Positions 22,641 through 35,575 are shown, numbered from the stretch's first letter. The stretch is 64,000 bases of DNA from Lineus longissimus (GCF_910592395.1 NC_088324.1:2664001-2728000); one strand, 5' to 3'. The notes: generated by a model not told the origin, from the sequence alone. Numbers and translations: made by a program.

Positions 22641-25600
22641 ATCTTTCATACCACAACATAAGTAATGGGCATGGCATTTTCAAATGACGACCATTCTTCA
22701 CAACGAATAACGAAGTAGGCCCTTTTAAAATGCCTTTTATTTGTCTTTGCCTGAGTGCAAACCTAATCTAATCACAGCCATACAAAGCTATGTTATATGC
22801 AGAATATTAAAATGCTTTTTACAGAAGAATTGGTATCTGGGCTGAAACATAATAGAGGTGCAAACAATCATCAATATTTTTACAGAAAAACTCCATCAAA
22901 GTCATCTTTTATACACTACACAGTGCAGCTCCAAGCCTATCCAAGATGGCAGCCGGAATATAATACACAAAGCTTGGTTCAGGTCAAGTTGGTTCTAATA
23001 AACGCATGCAATCTTAACTACTACTAACGCAATTAAGGGGCATACATGGGTGGATTCAGGCCTTTTATGTAATCCTTAAGCGGTTGGGGTGAGGAACTGG
23101 GTTGTTTATTGGGGTAGCAATTAACACCTTCATGCCAGCACCTCCCTAAAAAGCGGCGTCTGGTGCCGTCTGATTAAACTTGCATTTCTATTCTAGCTGA
23201 AACAGCTGTGTTATAGAGACGAAGAAAGGTTGTATCTTGACACAGTTCGTTATTCTTCGGATCGCCAGGCCCGTGCCAACACGACATGACTAAGTTTAGA
23301 CTGCAAGTTCTCAAAAGCCTGTCAACAACTCTCTGACCACCAAAACTTAACATTCGTTTGCAAAATCCCATTGAGTGGCGCTAACAATGATGACGTGTTG
23401 GGAATGAATCATCAGTAATAATTCACCATCCCAATGAAACTTTTTCTGGTGTACGTGCATTGGCAATTGCCTCCACCTATGTTTCGTTTTAGTTTTATTT
23501 CGTTATAAGGTTTGTCAAGTCACCTCGATTTTCAAAACAACGTTTGATAACCATTCGTCTGAATTTTTGGATGCCTTCACTTCGTTTTTTTTAAATTTCG
23601 TTTTAAGGTTTGTCTTAGTATTTACTTAGTATTCCATTTCGTATTATGATGGTGAACATACTTATTATCCGAATTTAAGATTTCAGTGTATATCTATTTT
23701 AAATAACTTGACCGCAATATAGCTTGATACACTGTGCGACGAGCGCGAGCAGGATCACGAAAATGGATTTCAAATGACCAAAACAGGCAATAACATCTCA
23801 TCCAGATAATGTTCCTTACTAACTTATAACTTGATATGACCCTTTCATGAAAATAGTCTTCACATTTACTCACTGATTGATTTTCTTGGAATATTGAGAA
23901 AAAAACTATGCGTGAACTGAAATCAAATGATTAAATCTAATCAACAGGTAGCACAATGAACTTTATGACAATCGCTTCCAATGGCTTTGCGCGAGCATTA
24001 CGACTCAAAGTGACATCATCCTATCAAGAAGAATAATGGCTTGGGTAATAAAAGAAAAAGTGAAGGTGGTGGTCTGTGACCGGTTGTCGCAGGGGATCTT
24101 GGCGGGAGAGAGACCATCACAATGAGACAATTAAATTGTTGATCAGTTATGACATCTCAATTTGAACTACAAATGACTTCATTCTCTCCATGGCTTCCAA
24201 TAAAACCACCATATATCACACATAATATTCAGCCAGAAACACAATAGCCACGGTGACAGTTCTTGCAGGAAACGATTTCTGGAATCCGTTCGTCAGCAGC
24301 AGTTGTCTATTTACTTAGGCAATCATCATTGCGGATGACTTAAAGAAGGAATGGGGCACTGTCCATAGGAGTTATACATCATACCGGTAGCAGTTCGTGT
24401 GAAAGAAAAGCATTTCCGTTAATAGGAGTATACATATGTTCAGTAGCAAAATACAACATGCTCCATATATCGATGGTCATTGGTCTCTATAAACATTCAA
24501 CTAATTTGTCTGACTTGAAAAAATAGTTGGACACTCCAAAGGGAACACTGATAACTATCGCACCATCAATTCATCAAAAACAGCCTACATTATTTGATTC
24601 GACGTGTGACTGTTGGGAATGCTCGATGCCTACACTGGAAAACTAGGCCATTATATTAGTAAGGATCGGATTGAGGATACAGCAATGATTATCCATGGAA
24701 AAAAAAGGATTTTAATCGTTAATACATGATCGGGCACTTCTATTTTCGCACCTACCGACAACGAAAAAAATTAGAATCTTCACTGATGTTTCAGAGTAAG
24801 TTAGTTCCATGCCTAAATTTGTTATATTGTATTGCCTTAACCTTCTTCACAGATGCATATGAAAATATTTTATGAGCCAGACATATTGGTGTGCAATAGT
24901 TGGACCAGGACATAATGATGTTATTGCGCAAGATGCATTCATGATATACACACAACTCTGAAAAAACACCTTAAGAGGGGAAAGTCTAAACTGCTTATGA
25001 AAATGCTAATGGCGACACTAATCTCATTCTGATAGAAGATCCGCCATCTTGGATCAACAAAATCCAGCTATTTTGGCCTAAGACTTTAATGATATTGTCA
25101 TTGTCATTCAAATAAAATATTTTTTTTGTGAAAGAATAGGAACTTGACTTGTTAGAAATATTTAGAACACTTATAATATATAAGTGATAATATGTGGGTA
25201 TTGCGACCTGTCAGCAGAATCTAAAAGCCGACCGGCGCACCAAAAACTTTAGAAAAGGCCCTCCACTCTTTGATCAAAAACACCCATTCATATAGAGTTT
25301 TTTTCTATTTTCCTTTTAACCATTCCAGGATTGCCTGAAAACATTGTGTCATTTCAGGAAAAACAGCTGGGCAGTCATTGGTACATTGAGATATTTCAAC
25401 TTCAAAAGTTATTGTTTTAAGAAGTCCAATTTTGACCTTCACAAAAGTGACCGTTCCAGAGGCCCTAGGAAAAAAAATGTTTATTAAGGGACCTGGAATT
25501 GCAGGATTTTTCTATTCACAAAAAAACTTCAGGCAAGTCTGAGATGGACATATATCATCCTCTAATAGAAATCCGCCTGATTCTTATAAAAACTGGCTCT

Positions 25601-27060
25601 TAAGTCAGCAACATAACGTCCGATGAATAATCTTTGCTAGAGTTTATCATATGCGAATGCCCCATGGCAAATTAATTTAGCAGATAGCGAACATTATCAT
25701 CACATGGAGCGGTGGTTAATCGACCCGGGACACCAACACCCAAGGATACTCACAAAGGGACCATGTTTAGGACACTACCGTGGTAACAAAACTCATCTAG
25801 GCCCTAAGACAGCACAAGAGGAAAGTTGACGGACGAGCATGCAACAGGATTCTGATCAGTGGAGAATTCTCAAGGATCCAAGAACACTAAAAAAGAAATT
25901 AGCCACAGGCGTCCTGCTCAAGAACGTGGACAGTTAATTATCAAAGGGGACTTTAGTTGTCAATTCCAAGCGTAGAGGTTTACTGCCTAATGAGAAATAA
26001 TGAAACCTGTAGATATCGCCTTGAAATATTTGAAGTCAAAGGCAATACTTCATCCAATGCCTTTCAAACCAAATTGTGATATTGTATGCCTGCTGTCAAC
26101 AAAAAAAGTTATAAACTCAACTTGTTTATAACTTTTAGACTGCAGAACAAACAGGTGACCTCTATTATTGGTAAGTCGACCATTATATGATATTTCACCA
26201 CGGGTACACGGTTGCATCATTCCATTCGATTTACAAGCACTTATATTTCATAACCCAATGTTTGTGCGAGGGCACAGTGTGTAAATGTCATTCCAAACAG
26301 GAGTCAGTTTTTGCATCCTATCATACAGTATTGAGCAAAAATATAAGAACACCGCATAAAGTTTCCTAATCCTATCAACATTCTGTACTATTCTGTGCTG
26401 GACTATCTAACCTTAGGCTAAAATAACTTTAAGATATTGTTCAAAGATGTGCACAAAATATCATGAATATATTACAATTTGAAAATATCATGAAAAACCG
26501 AACTGTCTCATTTTTCAAATAATTGATCGCAAACAGATGTCATGGTATGCTATGATCAATCCTAAGAGATCTTGCAAAGGAATGTCATGACAAGTCCTCT
26601 TCATTTTGAATTATGAGTTATCGTGAATATGGCACCTCTTCCTCTGATATTTCGAATTAAGTACTCCCCTCAGGGAACGAATCGAATAATTAGCAGGAGT
26701 CATTATGTTCAGTCTATGAGAGCTTTATACGATTGAAAATACGTCCACATTTTGAAATTTTGAAAACATAAACAATTTTGATTTGTAATATCACAAAGCG
26801 GGCGTTAGATTTTCAGACTTGCGTTCTTCGGCAATTTAATCATAGATGGATATGATATTATTTTGGGACTAATTATTTGAAATATCAAAACGGTGTTTTT
26901 TTCGTGATATTTTCGAATGTTTGTTTCGTGTTATTTTGTCAAAATCTCTAAATCGCTGTGCACAACATATCAAAGTCATTAAATAACGCCTAAAAGAGTG
27001 TCAGTCTACTGTTTAGGTGTTATAGAATAGATAATATCCTATCTTATGATGTGTTCGAAT
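22641..27060. other. 4.4-kb non-coding stretch upstream of the GPCR
   Basis: I find no supported gene, tRNA or transposase on either strand. Only short frames without motifs occur. It probably contains the GPCR promoter and 5' UTR plus unrecognised old repeats. Confidence 0.45.
26104..26136. repeat. Perfect 13-bp hairpin
   Basis: AAAAGTTATAAAC and GTTTATAACTTTT are exact inverted copies around a 7-bp loop. AT-rich and isolated; role unknown. Confidence 0.6.
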
Positions 27061-27082
27061 ATTTTTGCACACTACTGTAATC

Positions 27083-28024
27083 ATGAATAACACTTCAGTT
27101 CACGAGGGCGTAAACCCCACCATAAACCTAGCATCAATAGGGGGAACGGAGGTCGTCCTCCTTGTTGTATTTGCCTTTATCATAACAGCTGGGTTTTTCG
27201 GAAACATAATGATTTTCATTGTAATGCGAAAGAAGGCCATGCATGATTCAATGATGACTACACTAATGTCTATTTTAGCTGTCGTTGATCAACTAGTCTT
27301 AATTTTTCTTATCAGCCCAATGTTTGTCGCATTCTGCTCGAGGAGAATTCCAAGCAATGTGTCTCTTGTATTTTGTAAATTTCTTAATTTTATGTTTGTG
27401 TTCACAAAGCTATCTGCATGGACCCTTGCTGCAGTATCTCTAGATCGCGTTCTGTGTGTTTATACCCCATTCTTGGTGAAAAAGCATGTTTATAAACCCT
27501 CAATGTTGACCGGTCTTGGGATTACATACAGCGTTCACGTTCTAGTTAGCACGTTACGGCTTATTCTCCAGCCAGTAATCATGGTAGATGGTAATTGCAT
27601 TTTTTCGCGCGGAACTACTCAGAAAAAAGATTACCGTTGGGCAATAATCGATAGGATATTGATGTCTTATTTCCCAGCTGGCGTAATGATCGTTTGCTCA
27701 ATAATCGTCGCAGTGAAGCTGACATGCAGCAAACAAAACAGACAAAACAATCCACAGGCAGGTGCAAAAATTAAACGAAATACAATTATCGTTTTGTGCT
27801 TGAACATCGTATTCCTGGTCACGACTTGTCTACCATTCCAATATGTGTACAGTGCCAGTTATACATATCAACAACAGTACAAAATAACCATAGGTGTTTC
27901 AATATTACAGACCATAAATAATTCTATCAACTTCTTCATTTTGTGTATTACGAGTAGCAATTTAAAAGCAGAACTAAAATCGATGTTCCGTATGCAAACT
28001 GCAGTACATGCACTGGTTGTATAA
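27083..28024 (+). CDS. Rhodopsin-class G protein-coupled receptor, single exon
   Basis: The ATG at 27083 gives 313 residues with seven hydrophobic segments. Landmarks: N-glycosylation sites in the N terminus (NNTS at 2-5); GN at 40-41 in TM1; the sodium-site Asp at 69 in TM2; Cys98 and Cys172 for the TM3-loop disulfide; DRV at 121-123 after TM3; basic third loop (KQNRQ ... AKIKRN); CLPF at 249-252 in TM6. The TM7 box is NSINFFIL rather than NPxxY, with Phe in the Pro position. The tail is short and has no palmitoylation Cys. It signals from the plasma membrane, probably for a peptide or small ligand. No stop or frameshift. Orphan; subfamily not assigned. An AATAAA lies about 100 bp after the stop. 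Confidence 0.85.
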   Translation: MNNTSVHEGVNPTINLASIGGTEVVLLVVFAFIITAGFFGNIMIFIVMRKKAMHDSMMTTLMSILAVVDQLVLIFLISPMFVAFCSRRIPSNVSLVFCKFLNFMFVFTKLSAWTLAAVSLDRVLCVYTPFLVKKHVYKPSMLTGLGITYSVHVLVSTLRLILQPVIMVDGNCIFSRGTTQKKDYRWAIIDRILMSYFPAGVMIVCSIIVAVKLTCSKQNRQNNPQAGAKIKRNTIIVLCLNIVFLVTTCLPFQYVYSASYTYQQQYKITIGVSILQTINNSINFFILCITSSNLKAELKSMFRMQTAVHALVV

Positions 28025-28580
28025 AAGCTTAACATCAAATATTTAGACAATCTTCCATTGTGCTGGACATACAGGTGTGCAAGTTATCACGCGTAAAAAT
28101 AACGTACCCTTTTCAGGAAAGCAAAATAAAAAAATTCATTTGAAAATCTGAACACAATTTTCAGTGCATATACAATACATGTATAGCGTTTTGCACTCAC
28201 AGGCAATTTTAACCAGGTCGATCATTGCATGGTAAATGAAGCATTTTGAAACCTGAAATGGTATTTTGAGATAATTGGCCAACATCTATATAGTATGCGA
28301 TCTGCAGCCTTGGTCCTCAAGAACGGCATCTGGAGTGTTTGCATCGAACGCACGAGTTGTTATGTGCAAAACGCATGTCCACAAACCGATAGGAATGACG
28401 GCCAATTCAAGCAGTGTAACTAAGTGACCGCCTAACCACATCACTATATCAGTGCGCGGTAAAAAAATCGTTGATTTTGTTCATATACAATGTGACAACA
28501 CTACCATCCTCTTGTCAACTTTCAACATTATGGTATACAGTTAAACCTCTCTTTTTTATGTCAACTTTTTCGCTGCTAAA

Positions 28581-29123
28581 CCTCTCTATTTTTTACTAAA
28601 TTATCACAAGATTGCTTAATCTCTCTATATATTTGCAACATAGTCATCATGACACATTTTTTTGCGACACAGATAAACCTAAAAAATGTTAAATAAACAC
28701 AATACGCAATACACAACCGCTCTATTTTTTACTAAATTATCACAAGATTGCTTAATCTCTCTATATATTTGCAACATAGTCATCATGACACATTTTTCTG
28801 CGACACAGATAAACCTAAAAAATGTTAAATAAACACAATACGCAATACACAACCTCTCTATTTTTTACTAAATTATCACAAGATTGCTTAATCTCTCTAT
28901 ATATTTGCAACATAGCCATCATGACACATTTTTTTGCGACACAGATAAACCTAAAATTTTTAAATAACTACAATACGCAATACACAACCCCTCTATTTTT
29001 TACTAAATTATCAGAAGATTGCTTAATCTCTCTATATATTTGCAACATAGTCATCATGACACATTTTTCTGCGACACAGATAAACCTAAAAAATGTTAAA
29101 TAAACACAATACACAATACACAA
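28581..29123. repeat. 136-bp tandem repeat, four copies
   Basis: Units start CCTCTCTATTTTTTACTAAA and include ATCATGACACATTTTT and GCGACACAGATAAACC. They begin near 28581, 28717, 28853 and 28988, with very few differences. The frame that runs through two units encodes only a translated repeat. Confidence 0.92.
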
Positions 29124-30343
29124 TAAACTGCACTTGTAAAAAAGAAGTGTGAGGTCATTTGTTGGTGAAGGCCAGAGCACTCTATTAAACACTGTGTACA
29201 TGCAGTGTACATTGTTACAAGTTTTGGTTTAAAAAGTACACCTAGGACCAATCAACCCGCACAAAATTATGTATTCGTCAAGGAGAACCCTTTGTTAATA
29301 TTATATTAAAGTTTCACAACATTCGAATACCGATCATCTGAGAAAAAAATATTTCTGTACAACATATTCATCAAATCGTCACTCGCGCAGTGATATGGCC
29401 CTATCATAATACAAGTTCTAAACTGACCAGTGATACCACAGTTTCTTAAATATATTATCAAAAAGTATATTTTTGTGATGGCCTGTCAATTCAGAATCAA
29501 CCACAAATAGAGAATTTATTCCACGTGATCCATCCCAGCCATGTATTTACCACAACTTTACATTTAAATAAGCACTATTTGAGCACTGTGTGCCACACTC
29601 CCGGTATGGATGAATACGTGTATCAGCCCTTGTAGACTAGTGTATGGTATATCAGATCGGATTTGAGCTTGGTGTATGGAGGACTAGTGACTGTTGTTTG
29701 TTGACTTGATATAATGTACATGTATTTGATACACGTTAGCTTTCTGGCAACTTTTGATGTATTTGATAAAGGTTAGCTTTCTATTTTATAACGGTTAGCT
29801 TCCTGATAGCCATTTGCATTGACGCACGGTCTGAGGACAAATTGAGTCTTGTTGAAATCGGTATGCGACTGTAATTTGATATACGGGATGTCCTCGTGAA
29901 TACCGGTAGCCTATCCTTTCTGTAATATAAAAGTAGGACCATTCATTTTGGAGGTCCACAAAGGGTACCGGTAGGATTAAGTAGGCCCTGGCCCCACCTT
30001 TATTGTGACTTGTCATTCACAATCTTCAAAGCGCCGCTTCCATATACCGCCCTGGAACATTAGAAATACCCCCAGCTATGGCTATAGATCTTTAGGCAAC
30101 GACTGAAGACCTGTGCATACAATAACATTTGAATAACACTGTTCATGAAGTATAAATAGCCAATTGTGAAACATGCAATATAAAGCACCCCAAGAGGCAT
30201 CTTCAAAATGGCACCCGATACCGGTATTCCCGAGGACGACCTGTATATCCCATTTCTGATAAGTAATCTTGAAATGGCTGCAATTAAAAAGGTCCGTCGC
30301 GTGTTGGACGAGTATTGCATGAATGATATACACTAATATATGT

Positions 30344-30470
30344 CTAACCCTAACCCTAACCATAAACCTAACCCTAACCTGAACCCTAACCCTAACCCCT
30401 AACCCAGCAATCTGGCTCCGACGACCCTAAACCTAACCCTAATCCTAACCCTAACCCTAACCCCTAACCC
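30344..30470. repeat. Interstitial telomeric CCCTAA repeats, two blocks
   Basis: Two blocks of CCCTAA with variants (ATAAACC, CCTGAA, CCCTAAT) lie at about 30344-30406 and 30425-30467. Each is followed by the same non-telomeric word, CCAGCAATCTG then GCTCCGACGA. The vertebrate-type motif is the ancestral animal telomere sequence. Confidence 0.9.
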
Positions 30471-30610
30471 AGCAATCTGATTGGCTCCGACGATTTGGCA
30501 CTGTACACTAGTGTAAGGTCGATCTATAGTCAAGGGGTTTTCCCCAAGGGAGACACATTGGAGTGTAACATAATAAATCATAATTGCTTAGACTCTGTTC
30601 GCTGATATTA

Positions 30611-31440
30611 GGCCATTCAAAATTAATTTTTAGATTTACGTCACTCAGATCTGAAAAATTTGGTGGGGAGGGGAATTTCTTTTTTACTTTTTGATATTTT
30701 GAAATTTTGAAATTTCATGTACATGTATAAAATGGACAAAATAAAGATATGCTAAACAGACTATCTTTATTATTAATTTGAACTATGAGCCAATGATGAT
30801 GGCAACTACAAACACGAGAAATTACATAGCTGTCACAGCAGTCAGCTTTAAACTCAACAATGAGTATTAAAAAATTATCGCAGTGACCGCATGAAATTGT
30901 TGAAGGTTGCCTACAATAGTTTTCCCGCCAAAAACGAAGCCGCTCAGTCGTCTACCACGTGTGTACGCGGCAACTCTACCCGATCGTTAGTCCCAGTACG
31001 CTATCTTTCCAAGTTCATAACTCAGTTCATATTGTTCTAATCTCTTTGTCAAAGATATCATTTTGAAGCTTAGGACTATACTAATTGACTGAAACGCAAA
31101 TTCGCGGCATCCGTGTCCTCCTCAGTGCGAAAAAGATGAAAGAACCTTCCACTCTAGTCTATTCCCGCAATGCGGCGTCGGTATACTATTGCGTACTGCG
31201 TCTAACGGGAGTTGGATATTTTGGCTGGTAAATGGTCATATAAGCACTGTACCGAAGCTATCCCTATGAAGAGTTGTGCCAGAAGGGGCCATAAAAAAGG
31301 TTTCCAATGGGCTTCAAGACCGAACTAATACAAAAAAAAACGTTTTTTTTTTAATTTAGCAAAAAACAAAAAAATATTGGGACGGAGGCAAAAACTTGGG
31401 CGGGCGGTAACGTAAATCTAAAAATTGATTTTGAATGGCC
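30611..31440. mobile_element. Non-autonomous PIF/Harbinger-type element (830 bp)
   Basis: Ends are inverted copies beginning GGCCATTCAAAAT, with about 33 bp matching (one mismatch: AATTAA against AATCAA) through TTTAGATTTACGT. A TTA triplet flanks each end (30608-30610 and 31441-31443). A three-base TTA target duplication with GG-starting termini is the PIF/Harbinger signature. No coding sequence inside. The termini differ from the autonomous Harbinger at 47.2 kb, so it belongs to another family. Confidence 0.85.
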
Positions 31441-32329
31441 TTAGGCAGAGTCAGCGATCGAGGAATTTTTAGTGATGCCTAACTGCAACACTGAAATGTG
31501 ATAGGAATCATAGGCCTAGGTTTTGCATGGTCCGCTGATTTGCGCATCGCATTTCGAAACGCACTCTAGTCGGCTCGTGTTGTAAATAGTGAAGAAACCG
31601 ATGTGAATGATAAAGTTTCAAAATGTCAAGCAGTTTTTCTCTACTTATATGAAAACTTGTTTCAATTTTGAAAATGGAAATGTGCTGTTAACCAACTGGA
31701 GCTTGTCCGTATAACCGCGGATTTTGGGGCTTTCAAGTAGATTTCCGCGAAGTTTCTGATAGAGAAATTATGTGGAGTAGAAGATATACTTTGTTAATAA
31801 TATGCATGACAAGAATTGTTTTAGTAATCGGCGGTCATCCGCTAGGAATTGCTGCGTCCTTTCCAACAGAATATGCTTCGATGCGACATAGCATATTGAC
31901 ATAAATTTGATCAAGGTGAGCTGATTTTTTTACTTTCCCAAAATATTATTTTTTCTGGGTAATCCAGAAATATGATCCAGTTATTTAGAGGAAAAGTTCA
32001 TTCTGATGCTACATACGTAACGTACCTACCATTTTTTTTCTGAATCATTGTTATCAATGAATTATCACGAGTTGACGTTGGGCAGTTTAGCGCCACGCAT
32101 GAGTATAGATAGACCATAATGTGAAGGTGCCACACCTTGAGATTGTAATTGGATGTAGTAAATGTGTAGGGTGTATGATACTTTATTGATTAGCAGTTCT
32201 AATTCATTAACTTATATGTTTTGTTTGTGTTTATGGTTTAGATTTGTAACGGAATAGAATAATATGAATGGAAGAACGTGTAGGTCTAAGACCTGAATCC
32301 GCACACATGATGTACATCATTGTCATCCT

Positions 32330-32460
32330 ACTTGCCATACTTTTTTGACATAAGGTATATTGTTAGTTTGACAGGATGTGCTTCTGATGCTATCCGTTTT
32401 GAAGAAAGTGCTCCGCAAGGCTCTGTGCTGGGGCCGGTCCTGTTGAATACATTATCGCTC
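32330..32460 (+). pseudogene. LINE reverse-transcriptase fragment
   Basis: About 40 codons include SAPQGSVLGPVLLN, the PQGS box of reverse transcriptase (usually VPQGSVLGP). Both sides are unrelated, so only a small scrap survives. It is of the Jockey/CR1/RTE type and distinct from the LINE family at 9.2 kb, whose matching box is VRQGENLSP. Confidence 0.7.
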
Positions 32461-33533
32461 GAGGATGTGATGCGAATGCATGATGTTTGGGGGACTGGTC
32501 ATGGGTTAGCTAAATTCACAATAAAAAACCCGCCAAGATGACGACGCATCGAAATGTAACAAAATTAACCTTTTCACACCTTCGTTTCGTCTTTGTGCAG
32601 TTTCAGGTTCGCATTTTACATGCGGTGCAACAGGTACCTGCTTTCAAGATTGGGCTTTTACATGTAACCGAGTTTTTTTCTAGCGGGGCATATTTTCGTG
32701 TTTAAGGGCTATTTTCTACAAAACTACGCAAAGTTGGAACTGCAAACTTCGGAGAGACTATTTTCGTTTGATGACCAATTAATTGATAACTTCTTGGTAA
32801 GTGTAGAAGTAACTGTGTGCTTGTATTACGCCATTTTTGTGTTGCAATTGTTGACTTTCCGAAAAGTGTCCACCATGTTGGACGTCACACTTCGGCCCTT
32901 GTTTTAGAAGTTAGTGACGATCCTCCGTATTTTAACTTTTAAAAGCAATTTAAATCAGGTAAATGTCGGTAGAAAAGTTATTTCAAGTGCATAAGTTTGT
33001 TTGTTGAAGTATATAGCGTCTTTTGGTGTTATTTTCAAAGCTGTGAACTTAGGGATATTTTGGTAATTTGTTCTCAAACTTGGTTCATCTTGAAAACTTT
33101 GGTTGTTTTCAACGATGTGGGGGTCTGCAACCCTTGCGCGTGGTCCCCGTAGAATCCCGTATAGTCTAAGATTCTGGACAATGCTAGCCCGACTTTGCAT
33201 ATGAGCAAGCTCACCCCTCAAAGCCACAGGAGCTCTTTCAGCAACAAACACATGCTACATCTATGCACCAACCTTGTGTTTTGCTGACACAGTTAGAGCA
33301 ACTGCCTGTTGACCAGTCTTAGTGCTGTAGTGTAAGCCACTGCACTGTGCATGTGTTGGACTTACAAAATTCTTGGGAATTGTTCAGATTTATGAGATTA
33401 TCCACAGCTTTGGAAGTTGTCACATACAATTCAACAAACTAGGTAAGAGCACTTTTATTTTTCAAATGTTGGTTGAGGTTTTTACTCAATCAGAGTTAGC
33501 ATTTGCAAGGGTAAAGTTATAACCAATTTAATC

Positions 33534-33716
33534 ATGCCTTTGTATGAAGCACCCAGTGTTCACATCTATCCTGATGATATAGTGGTGATTGGCACCTTCA
33601 TTGAGTTAGAAGATTTAGTCGCTTTTCTGACTGAACTTCTGGACTTATTGGTTCGCCTCATAGATGGGGAAGATATTGACATGACCTTGTACCCTTCCAT
33701 CAATCATCTGTTATAA
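33534..33716 (+). CDS. Short acidic frame with downstream poly(A) signal, unknown
   Basis: A 60-codon frame from ATG encodes an acidic, leucine-rich peptide (YPDDIVVIGTFIELEDLVAF in the middle). There is no signal peptide and no known motif. AATAAA occurs at 33833-33838, about 115 bp past the stop. It could be the last exon of an unrecognised gene, or chance. Confidence 0.25.
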   Translation: MPLYEAPSVHIYPDDIVVIGTFIELEDLVAFLTELLDLLVRLIDGEDIDMTLYPSINHLL

Positions 33717-34751
33717 ATCCGTCCTTGTGTTGTAAATATCAACGTCTCGATCTCATTCATGTCGGTAAAACATAATATATATAATCATAACATAATATGT
33801 ATAATCCATTTGTTGCCACTGTGTGAGGTGGGAATAAAACTTATGAATATTATATAAGAACTATCTTTGCTCCTCTGTGATAGCTAGTTAGAGTAGTTGT
33901 TCCATCCTGACTCATATCGTTGCCAAGTTGACTCAGCTCACAGTATTCTCATTCTCATGTTAAAATGAGATGCGCTGTTGTCGCTCCACCCCTGCCATGA
34001 AAAGGAATTATTAACCAAATCCCTCAGAGACAGCTCCGAAATTTGCCAGACTTGGAGGTGACATTGTCCTTGTATTTCATTTGGCATCACCTTACCGCTC
34101 GATCAGGTTTTACGCTACAGAATGTTGGTTCAATCACATTGGGGGCTATAAAGTCAGAAAAAGCCACTAAAATACTATAACAAACTGTTGCGAATTGGTG
34201 GAGTGACATATTCACCGGTAAACATTTCTACGGCTTTCAATAGGCATGCTCGTGGCCAAAATGACATTTTCATGGCGTAGTCTTTATGAGGTCATGAACA
34301 CAAGCATCTTGACCGTCAATGTATTGACACTGCTAAGCTTAATGGTAGTTGATAAAACTTGGAATCAGTGAAACCATGTAACCTGTGCTAAACCATCGAA
34401 TCAGTCCTAAAAATGCATAAAAACATGAAATAAGGTGGTTACGAATCAATATTTGGAGCTTATTTTTACATGATCAGATCGGAATTTGACTGTAGTTTAA
34501 ATCAGTCGCATTTCAGATTCAACAAAATATATTTTAGAACAACCCAGTCATACCTCGCCTCCAGTGTACATTACTGATCTCCCAAATATGGGCATGCACG
34601 TCACGACACGCCCACCACACACCCATAATATGGACCAATCAGCGATCCGCTTACTACGCCACCACACGGGGCCTATTTGAACTACGGAGCGGTGTGATCA
34701 TACAGGGTGATACAGAGAAGATTGACTACATCATACAGTACCGGCTGGCAC

Positions 34752-34976
34752 TTATCCGTACATCATCTCAAACATGACAAGAAACGTATAAGAAGATTTA
34801 TTACCGAAGGTTTTAGCCTGGTTTGGAGATGAAAAATGAGAACGAATTCCTTCACGGTGAGCGATTTCGTACATTTTCATGTACACATCGAGGGATGTAG
34901 ATATCTTCGTGATGTCACCAATTCTAAGCGGACACATTTTAGTGATTCCCGTGTACATGTTTGTCCTATCTACCAC
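34752..34976 (-). CDS. Short frame with coding-like composition, unknown
   Basis: This 74-codon minus-strand frame has a balanced amino-acid mix (MYTGITKMCPLRIGDITKIS and YEIAHREGIRSHFSSP) that reads more like protein than its neighbours. The first codon is GTG, with an ATG six codons in. No family recognised. It may be one exon of a gene whose other parts I cannot see. Confidence 0.2.
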   Translation of the reverse strand: MVDRTNMYTGITKMCPLRIGDITKISTSLDVYMKMYEIAHREGIRSHFSSPNQAKTFGNKSSYTFLVMFEMMYG

Positions 34977-35008
34977 GCTTAATCAGAGCATTATTAACCC
35001 TTGAACAA

Positions 35009-35575
35009 ACATGCCAATATTTCAAAACTTATGTCAAGATTTTAAAATATGTATCAAGAAACTTGAAAAGATTATGCAACATTTCCTAAAAAATGTTGGT
35101 CAACTTTTTTTTCAAAAATATGTGGCAACCCTTGCAAAAAAAACATGGCAACATTTTGAAAACAATACTGCAGCATTCACGTGACCAAACAATACCACGT
35201 GACTTTCCTTTATGACCTGGAGGCGAGCTTGCAGCGGTATTTCATTGAGATAGCGCCGTGTACGCTTGCTTGTCCGGCCGTTTCTGAAAGATCTTCGATT
35301 CATTTCCAAACTCTCAAAATGCGGAAACTACATGTCAGGCATGTTCATGTATCTCTGTGCACATATGGACAACAGGTATCCCACAGAAGTACCACCACAT
35401 TCAAGCTCGTTCCTCAGTGGAAAAGGAAGGTCACGTGATATTATTATTATTATCATGATTATTATCAGCATACGCCATAATTTTTTGGAAACAAGTTAGT
35501 TAATTTTTTGAAACATTGGCATGTTTTTCAAAGGGTTGCAATATGTTTCAAAATGTTGCATTATATTTTCAAGTC
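35009..35575. repeat. Cluster of inverted GCAAC/GTTGC-rich motifs, possible MITE remnant
   Basis: ACTTGAAAAGATTATGCAAC (35062 region) pairs with GTTGCATTATATTTTCAAGT (35555-35574), and CATGCCAATATTTCAAAAC (35010) pairs with TTTTTTGAAACATTGGCATG (35503-35522). GGCAACCC pairs with GGGTTGC. The order of motifs is not a simple mirror, so either nested insertion or rearrangement is involved. The core includes an ATT/TAT microsatellite. Confidence 0.5.

Noticed and set aside
26701-26960. AT-rich repeated TTTGAAATTTTGAAA text considered as a regulatory array
   Set aside because: Imperfect, low complexity and similar to background elsewhere in the window.
28822-29201. Frames on both strands across the 136-bp array
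   Set aside because: Both arise from repeat units whose length is near a multiple of three; no motif.
34600-34700. CCAAT box (GACCAATCAGCG) as a promoter
   Set aside because: No TATA box, exon or splice donor follows on the plus strand, so a single CCAAT word is not enough.
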